NCBI GenBank assembly: GCA_010279815.1
Contig: QEOQ01000493.1
Span: 480,515-544,514 of the forward strand
Direction of reading: 5' to 3'
Source of the DNA: Brachionus plicatilis
Taxonomy: Eukaryota; Rotifera; Eurotatoria; Ploima; Brachionidae
Length of the DNA: 64,000 nucleotides
Within the stretch, counting starts at the first letter, position 1; every line of letters begins with the position of its first letter. The position numbers and the translations under genes were made by a program. The notes below the pieces were generated by a model. It worked only from the letters and a program-made list of their open reading frames with translations, was not told where the DNA came from and searched no databases. Positions 46,656 to 59,246 of this stretch are shown here, piece after piece.

Positions 46656-46729
46656 TAAGAAAATGCAAATAATATTTGCTCCGATTTGAGTGTATTCATA
46701 TTTTATTTGAAATTTTTGAACATAGAGAA
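46656..46729. promoter_or_regulatory. Compact head-to-head promoter
   Basis: Only 74 bp separates the start codons of the acidic-protein gene (-) and NF-YA copy 1 (+). Both 5' UTRs and core promoters must overlap here or extend into the opposing coding sequence. No CCAAT box is visible in the gap itself. Confidence 0.6.
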
Positions 46730-47512
46730 ATGGAACAAGAGCATCACGATGTCAAAAGCGAGCACGAACACCACTTTGACTCTAATTCTCAAACCTATGC
46801 CCAATTGGGCACCATTCTCAACAATCAACAAGTGAGTTAGGACAAAGGTAGAGAAAAATTTAGAAATAACAAATTGTTTTTCAAAGTTAGGTTATGAACA
46901 ATCGATGTCGAATGGCTTTGCTCATGGTCAAATAGTGACGCTGGGCGACGGCCAACAGGCCATAATTGTTCAAAACCCCGATCAGCAAGGAGGACACCAA
47001 AGTAACAAAGAGAATTATTTTTTTTTCCATAAAACTTTAGCTATTTAAAATCAATGTATCAAGTGATTCCTTTGTCGGCCAACATGATCCAAGGCCAGGC
47101 TCAACAGATTTGTGCCAACAATGGCAATATAATGATGATGATGCCGACCAATGGACAAACTGCTAATCAAAGACAAAATGTGCACAGTTTTAGTGATATT
47201 AGTTCGTTGGTGAACAATGTTCCAAGTGAACAGTTGACTGAGAGTAGTGATGCTGGTGAGGAAGAACCGCTGTATGTCAACGCCAAACAGTACAACAGAA
47301 TTATGAAGAGACGGATTGCTAGGGCAAAGTTGGAAAATGCTGGACGCATACCGAGGATTCGAAAAGTTTGTCTTTGAATCAACACAATGAGGACTTTTTT
47401 TTATAATTTTTTATATTTTAAAAAGAAAAAATTTCTGCATGAATCAAGACACAAGCATGCCATGAATAGAGTCAGAGGCCAAGGTGGACGCTTTGCAAAA
47501 AAAAACAACTAA
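46730..47512 (+). CDS. NFYA: NF-YA (CCAAT-binding factor subunit A), copy 1
   Basis: Four exons: 46730-46831, 46887-47001, 47064-47365 and 47426-47512, giving 201 residues. The junctions are in phase; the acceptor at 47063 is the least certain. Residues 1-120 are Gln/Asn/His-rich ([20 protein letters not shown]). The conserved core has the NF-YB/NF-YC-binding helix ([18 protein letters not shown]) and the DNA-binding segment ([20 protein letters not shown], then GQGGRF). The last intron falls inside this DNA-binding segment. NF-YA joins the histone-fold NF-YB/C pair and reads CCAAT in promoters. The protein ends four residues after the core, shorter than vertebrate NF-YA. A second, less intron-rich copy lies 5.2 kb downstream. 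Confidence 0.9.
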
Positions 47513-47872
47513 ATAGCAATAAAAAAATGGAAATTTTTTTTCTCTTAATTTTTTATTTGTGTTTGAGAAAAAATGTATATTTGTGTACTATTTTATCAAT
47601 AAATTGTTATAACTAAAGTAATGATACTAATACAATTGTAATTAGTTTTAAAGTCAAATCGACTGTATCAATTTGTTCTTTCAAAAAAATGTTTTAGGTT
47701 TATGTTGTCACTTTACTTTTTGTTGGATCACTTGCTTTGCTTTGCATTTAGACAAATCCTTTTTTTATCTCAAATTTATTTTTACTTTCGAAAAATACTA
47801 AATATTGTAATAAATAGTTCTAGTCAATTTAAATTTTTGTTTTTCTTTTTTTTATCAGCTATAGTATAAGAA

Positions 47873-48890
47873 GTTTCAACGTTGGTTTGTAGTTGGCAAA
47901 CCAGCGAGTGTGCTGACAAGGTACACTAAGACAACTGATGTGATTGATTGCTACTTGTCCAGTAATAAATCCCTGCTTTAAAGCTATTAACACTGGGGCC
48001 TTCAACTAATTGATTTTGCAGCTAGTTCTTTATGCTAGCGGTTCTGCTAAAAAAGTGGTGTCTCTTTATTGAAACCTCGAAATTTATATGATATTTGAAG
48101 CAGTAATCTCTTCCTTGGTTTTTTGTGACATTAAAATTGTTGCTTTTCAACCAATTCTATTCCATGCATAAACTTCTACAATTTAATAAGATCACATATT
48201 TTTCTTCTTTCCACGAGATTTGGAATGTTCAAAGCCTTCAATCTGCTTTCATTCGGTTTGTTACTAATCGAAGAAACCAACTTCTGATTTAGGTTGTATT
48301 GGAAGCTGACTACTGGATAAAGATATTCTGAAAATTAAAGTTAAAGGAACAGTAAAGATTTCTGCACAGTTTTTAAGCAGAGATGGATGAGACTTATCTA
48401 GACCACATGTTTTATTTTGATTTAGTCATTGTAATTTTTTAAATACTATTTCATAACTTATATCATTTGGATCAATGTCAATAAATTAGTAGAGCAGTTC
48501 TCATAAAATTTAACTTCATAAAGTGGAAGCTCACTATCTTGTTCAATAACTAAAATATCTTGAAAACATTTATTTAGTACATTTGATATCTTTTTCGGTT
48601 CTTGCGTTAATTTATTGTTTGACTTTTTTAATGCTTTGATTGTTTCTTTGATTACTTGTTGATCATTCAAGTATTTATACAATATTTTTGGATTTTCCTT
48701 AGCTTTTTTCACTAAATTTTGTTCACATATTAGTCTGGCTCTTTTTATTTCTGGTGAAACTAATTTACAGATACATTAATAATCTTTTTAGAGATTTATT
48801 TCCTTCCAGTTACATGAACCGTCCCTGGATCTATGATTCTTCTTTTCTGATTAAGATCTTGAGATCATCATTAATAAAAGGCTTTGAGAT
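47873..48890 (-). mobile_element. Decayed, internally deleted LINE (Jockey/CR1-like)
   Basis: On the minus strand, from high to low coordinates: KPFINDDLKILIRKEES; PEIKRARLICEQNLVKKAKE then NPKILYKYLN (linker before the RT); CGLDKSHPSLLKNCAEIFTV (start of RT); and, after an internal deletion at about 48300, SRLKALNIPNLVERRKICDL and FKAGIYYWTSSNQ (C-terminal tail). Stops and frameshifts separate the pieces. The catalytic core is missing. Confidence 0.7.
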
Positions 48891-49689
48891 ACTTTTCTTT
48901 TCCTTAAATAAATAAATATTTTTATTTTATAAAGTTTAAAAAATAATTTGAAAATTACAAATATTAGACTTATTGAATAATATATTAAAGACAAAACTAA
49001 ATCAGTTGATGACTATTTGCCAAGATTTTAAGAATTATCGCTTTTTTAGGGATGATTATAACTTGAAAATCAAAATAAATCAATAGCATATATAGAAATT
49101 TAATTATTTTATTTTGTTTAATCTAATAAAATTGATAAATTTGCAAAAATGCTTAAATTTAGATTTTTGATGACCAATAATGGCCCATAATTTTCTTCAC
49201 TGCTTATTTTAATAAAAAGAAATCTAATTTATTAAAGTTAAGTCTAATTTAATAAAAATAATCTATTCTTATAAAAAAATATCTAATTTAATAAAATAAA
49301 AAAAAATTTTTATTTTTTGACTTGCATCTAGAACAAAAAATCTTCTTTTAGCTTTTATTTACTTAACCTGAATTATTCAAATTATTGATTGTTTTTGTTA
49401 AATAAATTTGAGATCAATCATTTTGATGTTAATTTGGTAATGAACCATTATTAGACAAAACATGTCTAGTAATGTATAGTATTTATTTTTTAAAAATTAT
49501 CAAAATCATTAGATTAATTAAGTTTTAAAATTTAAAAAATTTTAAATTAGTAAATTTTTGGTTTTAAAATACTTTGTTACATCTTAAGGTAAAATCTGCA
49601 AAATTCTGCAAAAAATTGTCCACTTAAAATAGCATCATTTAGATGGTGTGCACTCTGCATTGTGCATTTTGATATTACAGAGTTTATTC

Positions 49690-49826
49690 TTTTATTTTAC
49701 ATAGTATGTTAAATCCAAAACTTTATCTCTGTATTATTTCTATTATGAAACAGCAGTTTATTTAACAGTTTTAGTTTGATTTGATCATTTTGAGCATCAA
49801 AAATTGATCATAAACTTCAAATTGCC
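49690..49826. mobile_element. Right arm of a family C MITE
   Basis: TTTGATTTGATCATTTTGAG...CTTCAAATTGCC at the right end is close to the right arm of copy 1 (4245-4361). The left arm is not found; a TGCAAAATTCTGCAAAAAAT block precedes it. Confidence 0.6.
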
Positions 49827-49964
49827 AAAAAGATTTGTTTTTTTTTTCAATTAAAATAATAGATATCTTATGTTTAGTTTAAAAAATATTAAAAAAAGCA
49901 AATTTGAACATTTTTGTTAAAATTTTAATCTATTAAATGTTGATCATTTGATCATGATCATAAA

Positions 49965-50285
<321 letters not shown>

Positions 50286-50828
50286 AATGATTTTTATTTT
50301 TTTTTAAATAAAATCTCAACGGTATTAAAATTAAAAAATTTTTTTTTCATTTTAATTAATCTTAAAAATTGGGGACATTGATACACTGTTGAACAAATTG
50401 GCTTAGCCTGGGTTCTTTAGCTGCTTTGTGCTTTTCAAATTTGAACATTTTCAGACATCTGCCATTTTACAGTTGAAATTGTCTCGTTATGATTTAAAGA
50501 TGATATTTTTATTTAGTTGTATTTATTTCTGATAAGATTTTTAGATGGCAATATGTATTATAGAAAAAAACACTGTGTAAAATACAAATATAACAAAATA
50601 TCCCTTTTAATAAAGTTAAATTTCGGGGTATTTTGGATTAATTGAAATATAGTAAATTCACTTTTTATTTTTTGTCTAAACTTTGTTAATAAACTAAAAG
50701 AAAATTTTCGAACAGATTATCTCGATTTTTTTACCAAATAGCGTTCAATATGTGTTAACTTTTTTGTTCGAATTTGTTTTTGATTTTTAAAAAATAAAAT
50801 AAATCAATTAATCAAATAAAAATTAATA

Positions 50829-51490
50829 CCGTAAACTCAGTTTTTTTACTGCAGGGTTAAAAAGCGAAAATTCAGTTTAAATACAGCCATTTAACATGTA
50901 TTTTTTAAAAAATAGTTTAAAGATCGGAATAAAATTGATTTTTCTTTTACAATGTCTCATTAAATGTGCAAAAAATAATTTTTTCTCCAAAAAAACAAAG
51001 TCTAAAATTTATATTCAAAAAATTAGCCCTTGGATTTTATGCTTACCTTAAATTTGAATTTTTGAATTTTAAAGCGTCATTTAATTCCAAAACTTAACTT
51101 TTTTTTTTTCAAAATTTTTTTAATTTTTATCAATATAAATTCAGCTCCGACAACTATAAGCCAAAAAAGAGGTTCTAGGCGTAAGTTTTCAAATTATTTT
51201 AAAACAAAAATTATAATAAAAGGAATTTTTTTTTTTCTATGAATCGTTTGAATTTTTTAACCGAATTTTCAATTTTAATCCACTCATTTAATACAAAAAA
51301 TTTATTTTTCTAATAAAAATAAAATTTTGTATTTTTTAGGAGAAAATTATTTTTGCACATTTAATGAGACATAACAAAAAAAATCAATTTTATTCAGATC
51401 TTTAAACTATTTTTTAAAAAACACATGTTAAATGGCTGCATTTAAACTAATTTTTCGTTTAACACCGCAGTTGTATCTTCGAGTTTACGG
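50829..51490. mobile_element. Tc1/mariner-like MITE (CCGTAAACTC termini)
   Basis: Ends CCGTAAACTCAG and ...GAGTTTACGG, each flanked by TA (50827-50828 and 51491-51492). The arms pair for about 190 bp, including TTTGCACATTTAATGAGACA on the right and TGTCTCATTAAATGTGCAAA on the left. No transposase frame in the 250 bp centre. Confidence 0.8.
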
Positions 51491-51492
51491 TA

Positions 51493-52669
51493 TTTCGAAC
51501 ATTAAAGAATTTTATTTTAATTGGCAACACCAATTCTTTTTTTAATTTCAAAAGATATTTTTTTTAATATTTTGTTTAAAATTAAAAGAACTGGTTTGGT
51601 GTAATGGTTTAAATTTAATAACTTGAATTCTTTGAGCACAGTTCAAGATTCAGTTGACTCAAATCTTTCGAAAAATAAATTCAGCAAACTTTGAAGACAA
51701 AAAACTTTATATTTAAAAAAATAAAACTTAAAATTTTAATTTTAAAACTTAAAAGTATTATCGGATTTAAATTTTTTGAATTTTTCAATTTTTTTTCCTT
51801 AAATTCTGATAAATTTTTTAAATATTTTAAAATGTGATTTAAAATAAAACATAAAAATTCTTAATTGAAAATTTTAAAAATTAAATGAAGAAAACAAATT
51901 TGAAAAAAATATCGATAAATTTTAACTTTAAGTAACAGGACAAATTATAGCTCACCGTAAAAAAATATTTATTTTCGTAAATATTTACTGGCCTAATATT
52001 ATTAATTTAATGCTATCTTTTTAAAAGACTTTCAGAATTAACTTGACTAATGTTTACTTTAGCATCCATTGAAAAAAAATCGTCAAATTTGAAAAAATAT
52101 TTTTTTTTGAAAAAAAAATCAAAAATTTGCTTGTAAATTTGTAATAGAAATTTTTTCGCCAATGTAAATTGAATTAAAAATTTTACAATTTATATATTTT
52201 TTTTTAAATTTAGGACAAAAAATGTGTCATTGCAAACAAACTAATGTATGTGAACAAAATTTAACATAATCAAAAAGAAGAGGTGTCCGACAAGCGCAAA
52301 TAAGTATTGGGCCAAGAATCCACCATTCTAGAAGCTGTAATAAATTATTAAAAATTCTAGTTGTGCTTGCTAACGAACTTAACCTCTTATTTTAATGTAA
52401 ATTCTCGAATCATTTTTCAACTCAAGTCACAAATTTATAATTTTAAACGAATAAAAAATAAGTTCGACTCAATTGGCGAACGAGATTTGGCGAAATTAAA
52501 GCAATCCACAAAGCAAAATTTTTCACTCACTACCAATCCGGGATCGAAATTGTCTAAACACTAATAGACGTCCTAAACACCTCCTTGCTCATACGTCTAC
52601 TGGCAACTCGAAATCCAATTGGCGCTTTCCAATTAACGAATTAAATTTTCCTATTCATTCAATTGAATA
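51493..52669. other. Region upstream of NF-YA copy 2
   Basis: AT-rich to about 52200, then richer in C and G to 52669, which probably marks the 5' UTR and promoter of NF-YA copy 2. A 67-codon frame at 52361-52564 shows no known domain. Confidence 0.45.
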
Positions 52670-53332
52670 ATGTTACAAATTGGCAACCAACAAGTAAAGT
52701 CAACACACAAATATTTCTACTCCCTTCACTCTCTGCCTTCTCCAAACCAAACCTAATTATTTTCCATCTAGATTCTGTTCGCTCAACCGAACCAGTCTTT
52801 TGGCTCAGGCTCATTTGCACATGGACAAATAATCCAATTTGCCGATGGTCAACAGGCCATTCTTGTTCAAAACTCGGACCAGAACGGAACTCCACAAATA
52901 ATTCAGCTACCATCTGGCTTCAATCAGGCGGCCCAGAACGCTCAGTCTGGCAATGGCGCCTCGAGCAACGTGTTCATGATGATACCGTCGAACAACCCGA
53001 CCGGTTCACCTCAGCTGCAGCGTGTCAACGTTTCTAATCAACTGGTGTCCGAGTCGGACTCGACGACACCAGTGCAAAATGTTCAATCATCATCGGTGTC
53101 GGGTGGTGATACGCCCGACAGTGAGCTTGGCGAAGAAGAGCCTCTTTATGTGAATGCCAAACAGTACAACAGAATTTTAAAGAGACGCCAAGCCAGAGCT
53201 AAACTAGAGAACGATGGACGCATACCTAAAAACAGACAAAAAAAGTTTTTGCATGAATCAAGACACAAACATGCAATGAATCGGGCCCGTGGTCAAGGTG
53301 GCCGCTTTGCAGCCGGTCCCAAAAAAAACTGA
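52670..53332 (+). CDS. NFYA: NF-YA (CCAAT-binding factor subunit A), copy 2
   Basis: Two exons: 52670-52693 (MLQIGNQQ) and 52772-53332, giving 194 residues. The Gln-rich domain reads [20 protein letters not shown], parallel to copy 1 ([20 protein letters not shown]), so the paralogues share more than the core. The core is [18 protein letters not shown], then [13 protein letters not shown] and GQGGRF. The intron that splits the DNA-binding segment in copy 1 is absent here, as is that gene's second intron. The protein has a Ser/Thr-rich segment ([19 protein letters not shown]) before the core. GC content is higher than in copy 1. It may be an expressed retroduplicate that later gained a 5' intron, or copy 1 may have gained introns; the sequence alone does not decide. 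Confidence 0.92.
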
Positions 53333-53819
53333 TCAACATTTTGAAAAAAAACGCACTTTTTCACTTCTTGTTAATATCAATCATTGTATAAACAACAACA
53401 AAAACAACAACCACATTTTTTTTCTTATGTTTCCTCCTGCTTTTTAGTTAATCTAAATGTATTATTTATCTGTATTGTTCAGCAATTGTTTTTTTTTTTT
53501 TTTGTTTTTTTTTTCACTAATTCACACTGCAAGTACACTCTTTTTGTCTTCTAATTTTGGTCGACACATTCTTTTTTTAAATCAATCACCTAAATGTTCA
53601 GAATTTTGTTGATCAATCCAATTTTATCACTTTTGAATAAAATTTTATTAGTAAATAATCTTATTTTTTCAATCTAATGATACTTTAGTTTAAATTACTT
53701 GAATTAAACTAAAACACATTTCATGACCGACTTAAATTAATTTTTAATGTTATGTTCAGACACTCCTAACGGTTAAGAATCAATTTCCAGTCATTTTTTC
53801 ATGTTATGCAAAGACAATA
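53333..53819 (+). other. 3' UTR and downstream of NF-YA copy 2
   Basis: Long T-runs, an AATAAA at about 53636, and nothing else supported. Confidence 0.45.
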
Positions 53820-54529
53820 CAGTAGAAATTCGATTATATGTAATTTTTTTTACATAAAAACTTTTTGGTCTTATATATAATCGAATTTTACATATAATCG
53901 AATAGACCTGTAGACACAAATTTTGTCTGATGAAAAAGTTTTGGACAATTAAAAAAGAGGGTTTTTACATAAGATTTTATTTAAAATAAAAGTTTGAAAT
54001 AGAATAAAAAAGTATAAAAGTAAAAATTTCTAAAAATTTAGGCTACGTTTTACAATGGAAATTGAAGAAATATTTTGAGGGTTGCTTGTTTGAGGACCAG
54101 AAGTCTAGCGGGTGACTTAGGTTTAAAAAATCGACTAAGCGAACTTTGTTTTACACTTAGTTCTTTGTTTTTTAAAGCAAATTTTTTTAAAGAAGTAAAT
54201 GGTGTTGTATCAATATCATGATCTAAGCAAAAATTGATCAAATCATCACAAGCCATTGATGCAGTCGTATTTGATACGCGAGGTTGTTTGCTTTGGTGTT
54301 GCACTGCTTCCATATCCGACTCATCACTCGAGTCTTGATCGTCCCCATTTGAATTGGCTAAATAGTAGCGGAATTAGTATAAAAAGTGGTTTTATCTATC
54401 AATTAAGGAAAATTAGCACTTTCCAAGAATTAGATCGTGAACGGGACAAATTTAAAAATTTCTAGAAACATAAGACAAAAAGAGTGTCAGTGGCGATTTT
54501 TGAAATTATATATAATCGAATTTCTACTG
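53820..54529 (-). mobile_element. Pogo/Tigger-type element, transposase C-terminus only
   Basis: TIRs CAGTAGAAATTCGATTATAT and ...TATATAATCGAATTTCTACTG, each flanked by TA (53818-53819 and 54530-54531), as for the pogo/Tigger branch of Tc1/mariner. The minus strand keeps a frame up to about 54360: acidic NGDDQDSSDESD, then LINFCLDHDIDTTPFTSLKK and VKQSSLSRFFKP. The last has the PCNA-interaction box spacing QxxLxxFF, known in pogo transposase. The DDE catalytic domain and the DNA-binding domain are deleted, so the copy is non-autonomous. Confidence 0.8.
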
Positions 54530-54531
54530 TA

Positions 54532-54988
54532 TGTTTTTTTTTAGAGAATTTTATTTCAAAATTAAATACATTATAATTTTGAATTTATATTTTAAAATTA
54601 TTTGAATAATAAAGTTTTGATCAGGTCATCATTATTAGTTACCTATTATAATGTTGATTATGGACACTAGCCCTATAATTAGGCTTGAAATAATAATAGT
54701 CCTATTTTCATGTTCACAGTCTTTCTTTCCTCATGTCCAAGCTTACGTAACCAAAGAGCCAACACTCCTTACTCTAATTGAACAATTGCTTTTTTCATGT
54801 TCATAACGAAAAAGTTCACGTAGCCAACTAATAAATAAAATGTTCATCCTCTTGGATTCTCGTCAACATGTTCACACTATTTGCACTCTTTTATTAATAA
54901 TTAAAGAAAATGATCAACATTTAATCTTAAAATTCAATAACCACTCAATATAATTCAAATAAAATTTTTTGTATTTCTGAAATCATAC
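54532..54988. other. AT-rich intergenic stretch
   Basis: No gene seen. A TCATGTTCACAGTC/ TTCATGTTCATAACG near-repeat occurs at about 54710 and 54795. Confidence 0.4.
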
Positions 54989-55314
54989 AGTGGTTCTTGC
55001 TAAAATGAAATGGTCCGTTCCCGAAAAGGAATGGAATGGGGACGCATTCCATAAAAAACCATTCCCGTTCCATTTCCATTCCATTAACATTCCATTTCCA
55101 TTCCATTCCATCCGCTTCGTTCCATCAATACCATTCCATTCCAACCAATCCATCCATTCCATCCATTCCATTCCAACCGTTCCATTATATTCCAACCGTT
55201 CCATTCCATTCCAACCGTTCCATTCCATTCCAACAGTTCCATTCCATTCCAACCGTTCCATTATATTCCAACAGTTCCANNNNNNNNNNNNNNNNNNNNN
55301 NNNNNNNNNNNNNN
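54989..55314. repeat. TTCCATTCCAACCG minisatellite ending in a 35-N gap
   Basis: From about 55070 the sequence is a chain of CCATTCCATTCCAACCGTTC units; Ns cover 55280-55314. The left edge (CAGTGGTTCTTGCTAAAATG) has a hAT-like CAGTG tip, so the array may be the inside of another element whose right half fell in the gap. Protein-like frames across it are repeat artefacts. Confidence 0.7.
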
Positions 55315-55694
55315 TTATTATTATTTATTCATAAAATTATGCCAGATTCGGCGATGTTAAAAATGAAAAAAAATAGAATACAAAAGAAGGAAGTTTTGTA
55401 CTGTTTGTTTTTCTCTTTTTAAATTTACAATTTTCTTTAAAAAAATGAAATATAAAATTAATAAAAAAAGATTTTATTTTTCTTCTTTGTTTGAAAATTC
55501 AAAATGTCTAAAATTGAATAAAATCATTCAATTCTTTTATTGCAATGTTGCTGATAATTGCTTCTTAATTTAATTGACTTTTTGGACAATTTAAGGTTAT
55601 ATTTTGTATTTGTCAAGAGACGATAAGCTTAATATTTTTAAATATTTTAATAAAATGAATATTCAAGAATACTTTTAAATTTTCACCATTTATA

Positions 55695-56070
55695 GGTATT
55701 GTGAAATTCAAATACAAATTTAACAAAAATTCTTCCTTTTTTGATGAATTAAAATTAAATTTAATAAAATATACTTAAAAAAATAATGGATCAAAGTGCA
55801 ACATACTTTGTTACACCTTTTTTTACCTAAAATAAAATCATTATTTTCTTTTTTTTAGTAAATTAAACCAATAATCAATTTAAATATCATTTATACTTAA
55901 TTTTTTGTCTTATTTAAAGCTCAAGAAAATTATTTTAAGTAAAAAAGGTGTAACAAAGTATTTTGTACTTTGTTGCAGTAATTTTTTAAGAATATTTTAT
56001 TAACTTTAATTTTAATTCATCGAAAAAGGAAGAATTTTTGTTCAATTTGTATTTGAAATTCACATTAGCC
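55695..56070. mobile_element. MITE family D copy 1
   Basis: Left GGTATTGTGAAATTCAAATA, right ...ATTTGAAATTCACATTAGCC. Arms of about 150 bp pair, with matched inner blocks AAGTGCAACATACTTTGTTA and ACAAAGTATTTTGTACTTTG. Target duplication not readable. The tip is related to family A. Confidence 0.75.
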
Positions 56071-56918
56071 TATTTTTAAGCAAAATTAATTTGAAAAATA
56101 TCGAAAATTTTGAGATTATTCCATTTTTTTAAACACATCCTTTAAAATAGATCATTATTATCGATCGACTGTAAACAACCTGGACTTACACACGTCCAAA
56201 ATGTTGTTCCGCATAACTTTCTTTTTTTGTCAAACATTTTCTTATTGATTATGAGATTTTCTTATTGAATTCGCTTAATGTAGTGCATGAACGTAAATGT
56301 TTTGCCTTTCCCCTTGAAAGTTACTTTTTGAGTCTTTCCTTTTGCAACCATGGATTGAAAGCTATCCATATTTGGTCATTTCTTGCTCTGTATCTGTTCA
56401 CTTGAGACAACCAAAGATCCAAAATTCTTAACATTTTTTAGCCAAGTAATGGTCAAATCATTGAAGTGTTGATTAAAAGACCATAAGAAAATTCAAGACG
56501 CTTTGTTAATAAATTCCGAAATAGAAAGAGAAAGAGAGAGAGCTTAAATGAAACTAATCTTAGCAATAGACATACTATTAACTTTAAATTATTGGTATTA
56601 CGATTTTTGTTTTATTAAGGCTAGGTGTATAGATTAAATTAGATTATTTTTTAATAAAATATTTGAGTTGAAAGCCTCTACAAAAGATTTTAAAACAAAA
56701 TATTATAGGAGATTTACTTAAGATTATTGTAGCAAATAATTAAGGCAGTTTTAAAAGGTGAAAAATAAATTAGTTGAAAACAAAACAAATATTTAGTAGA
56801 AAAAACAGAAATCTTTAATTTTGCGTCTTGGAACAAATTTGAAAATTTTTATTTTTCAAAAACCTCTCAACAACACAATAAAAATTTAACTTGATTAGTT
56901 TTTATTCAGACTTCACCT
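56071..56918. other. Spacer between the two family D elements
   Basis: Moderately AT-rich, no supported frame. 56160-56500 is less AT-rich (GATCGACTGTAAACAACCTG...), but both strands are broken by stops. Confidence 0.4.
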
Positions 56919-57293
56919 GGTATTGTGAAATTCAAATACAAATTGAACAAAAAAACACTTCTTTTCTTGATGAATTTAGATTAAAGTTAATAGAATATAC
57001 TTAAAAATATACTGCAATAAAGTGCAAAATACTTTGTAACATCTTTTTTACTTAAAATAATTTTCTTGATCTTTAAATAAGACAAAAAATTAAGTATTAA
57101 TAATATTTAAATTGATTATTGGTTTAATATACTAAAAAAAAAGAAAAATGATTTTATTTTAGGTAAAAAAGGTGTTACAAAGTATGTTGCACTTTGATGA
57201 ATTATTTTTTTAAGTATATTTGATTAAATTTAATTTTAATTCATCAAGAAAAGAAGAATTTTTGTTAAATTTGTATTTGAATTTCACAATACC
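56919..57293. mobile_element. MITE family D copy 2
   Basis: Left GGTATTGTGAAATTCAAATA, right ...TTTGAATTTCACAATACC: better preserved tips than copy 1. Flanking nonamers ACTTCACCT and ACTTCATTT match at 7 of 9 positions. Confidence 0.8.
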
Positions 57294-57302
57294 ACTTCAT
57301 TT

Positions 57303-57902
57303 TAAACAAATTGACTTTTTTCTCTCATTTTTGTTTTGTTTAGAAAATCAATAAGTAGATGATAAAACAATTTCTTAAACTTGCCTACTCATAGACTTGG
57401 CTGACAAAAAAATCGCCAACTTAAATGTCAAGTTAATTTTGATTGAAAAAGATAAAAAATGGCTAGGTCACAAGACCGACTCATTTTGAACCTAGAGTTG
57501 CATGTGATGAAAACTTAACAATTTCACATTAGATTGATAACTATCAAATGACATAAACTGAGACAAAAAACAAAAAAATTTGCAATCGAATCTATGCATA
57601 TAAAAATTATACTTGAACAAAAAAAAAGGAAAAAAAAAAGAATAAAATAAATTATTAGAAAAAAATGCAAAATTTTTGTTTTATTTTTTCTAGCTTGTAA
57701 CATCATTTCTCTCAAGATCTTTTGTTCAAAAACTCACTCACTCACTCTTTCATTCACTCAGTTGATAAATTCTTGATCTACTCAGACTCTATCCAACTAG
57801 ATACTACTAACTAGTTTTATGATTTTAACTTAAAACCACTTATCATTATTTATTTTATAATCACAAAAATTAAAAAAAAAAACCTAATCAAAAAGATTCA
57901 AA
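57303..57902 (+). promoter_or_regulatory. Upstream region of V-ATPase subunit C
   Basis: 600 bp before the start codon. ACTCACTCACTCTTTCATTC just upstream (about 57735) and A-rich leader AAAAAAAAAACCTAATCAAA are consistent with a 5' UTR. No defined factor site. Confidence 0.45.
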
Positions 57903-59246
57903 ATGTCTTCGAATTCGGACAACTTTTGGCTGATTTCGGTTCCTGGAGAAAAGACTCCTCAAGAGTCGTGGGAAAAAGTGAGCAAAACAGCGTCGGCTTA
58001 TTCCAGCGTGTTCAAATTCAACATTCCCAATCTAAAAGTGGGTACTTTGGACCATCTGTTCGGCCTGTCGGACGACTTGGCCAAAATGGACACATTCATC
58101 GAATCGGTGACGCGCAAAGTAGCCCAGTACTTCAGCGAAGTGTTGGAGCATGAAAAGGACAAATTGGCCGAAAATTTGATGGCCAACAACGCCGACTGCT
58201 TTACATATGTGACCAATTTTGAGTGGGACCATGCCAAGTATCCGCCCAAACAAGCTCTCAAGTCAATAGCTGAAACCATATCGAAACAAGTGTCTCAGAT
58301 AGAAAACGATTTAAAAAGCAAATCGACTGCCTACAACTCCATCAAACAGTCTTTGACTGCTCTTCAAAAAAAACAAACGTATTTTTTTTGCTATCTTTTT
58401 TACAAAAACATTTTTTATTTTTAATCAAGTGGAAGTTTGTTGACGCGCAACTTGGGTGACATACTCAAAAAAGAAGACTTTGTTCTCAACTCGGAATATC
58501 TGCAAACGCTCATTGTTGTCATATCCAAGTGAGAATTGTGTTTGTACATTTTTGATACTTTTTTTTCAACTTTGAACAAAGGAGCTGTCAGGACGAATGG
58601 TTCGCCAATTACGAGACACTGTGCGAATATGTGGTGCCCAGATCGTCCAAGAAATTGTTCGAGGACGGCGATCAAGTGATGGTCAATGTGACCATGTTTC
58701 AAAAAGTGGTCGACACATTCAAAATGAAGTGTCGAGACCGCAAGTACATGGTTAGGGATTTTCAGTATGATGCAAGCACCATTAGCAAAGACAACGAGCA
58801 ATTGAAAACACTGGAACAGAACAAAAAGGACAAATTCGGGCCTTTGGTCCGATGGCTCAAAATAAACTTTTCCGAGTCGTTCATGGCATGGATTCACATC
58901 AAAGCACTTCGAGTGTTTGTCGAAACGCTGCTCAGATACGGATTGCCTGTCAACTTTCAGGCCATGATCATCAAGCCGCAAAAGAAAAATGGCAAAAAGC
59001 TGCGCGAAATGCTGGACACCATGTACGCCCACCTCAGCGCCTCCACCGACTTGTCCAAAAAAGAAGTAATTTTTTTAACAAGCACTTAAAAACGCTTCTG
59101 CATTGAACATTGAAAAATCACATTTTTTTTTTATCTAGTTGAGCAATGCGATGGAAATTCCAGGCTTAATGAACAACTCGGCTGACTATTATCCCTATGT
59201 ATACTACAGTCTTAATTTGGATTTTTTGGAAAATAATCGATACTAA
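57903..59246 (+). CDS. ATP6V1C1: V-type proton ATPase subunit C
   Basis: Four exons: 57903-58378, 58430-58528, 58582-59065 and 59139-59246, in phase to 388 residues (human ATP6V1C1 has 382). Conserved stretches run from start to end: [119 protein letters not shown] and the C-terminal [15 protein letters not shown]. Subunit C joins the V1 motor to peripheral stalks and actin, and leaves when the pump is shut down. Codons are more GC-rich than most of the window, as expected for a highly expressed gene. AATAAA at about 59394 follows the stop. Confidence 0.96.

Noticed and set aside
54983..55422. Frames of 92-128 codons with HSIPTVPFHSN repeats
   Set aside because: Minisatellite translation, partly through an N gap.
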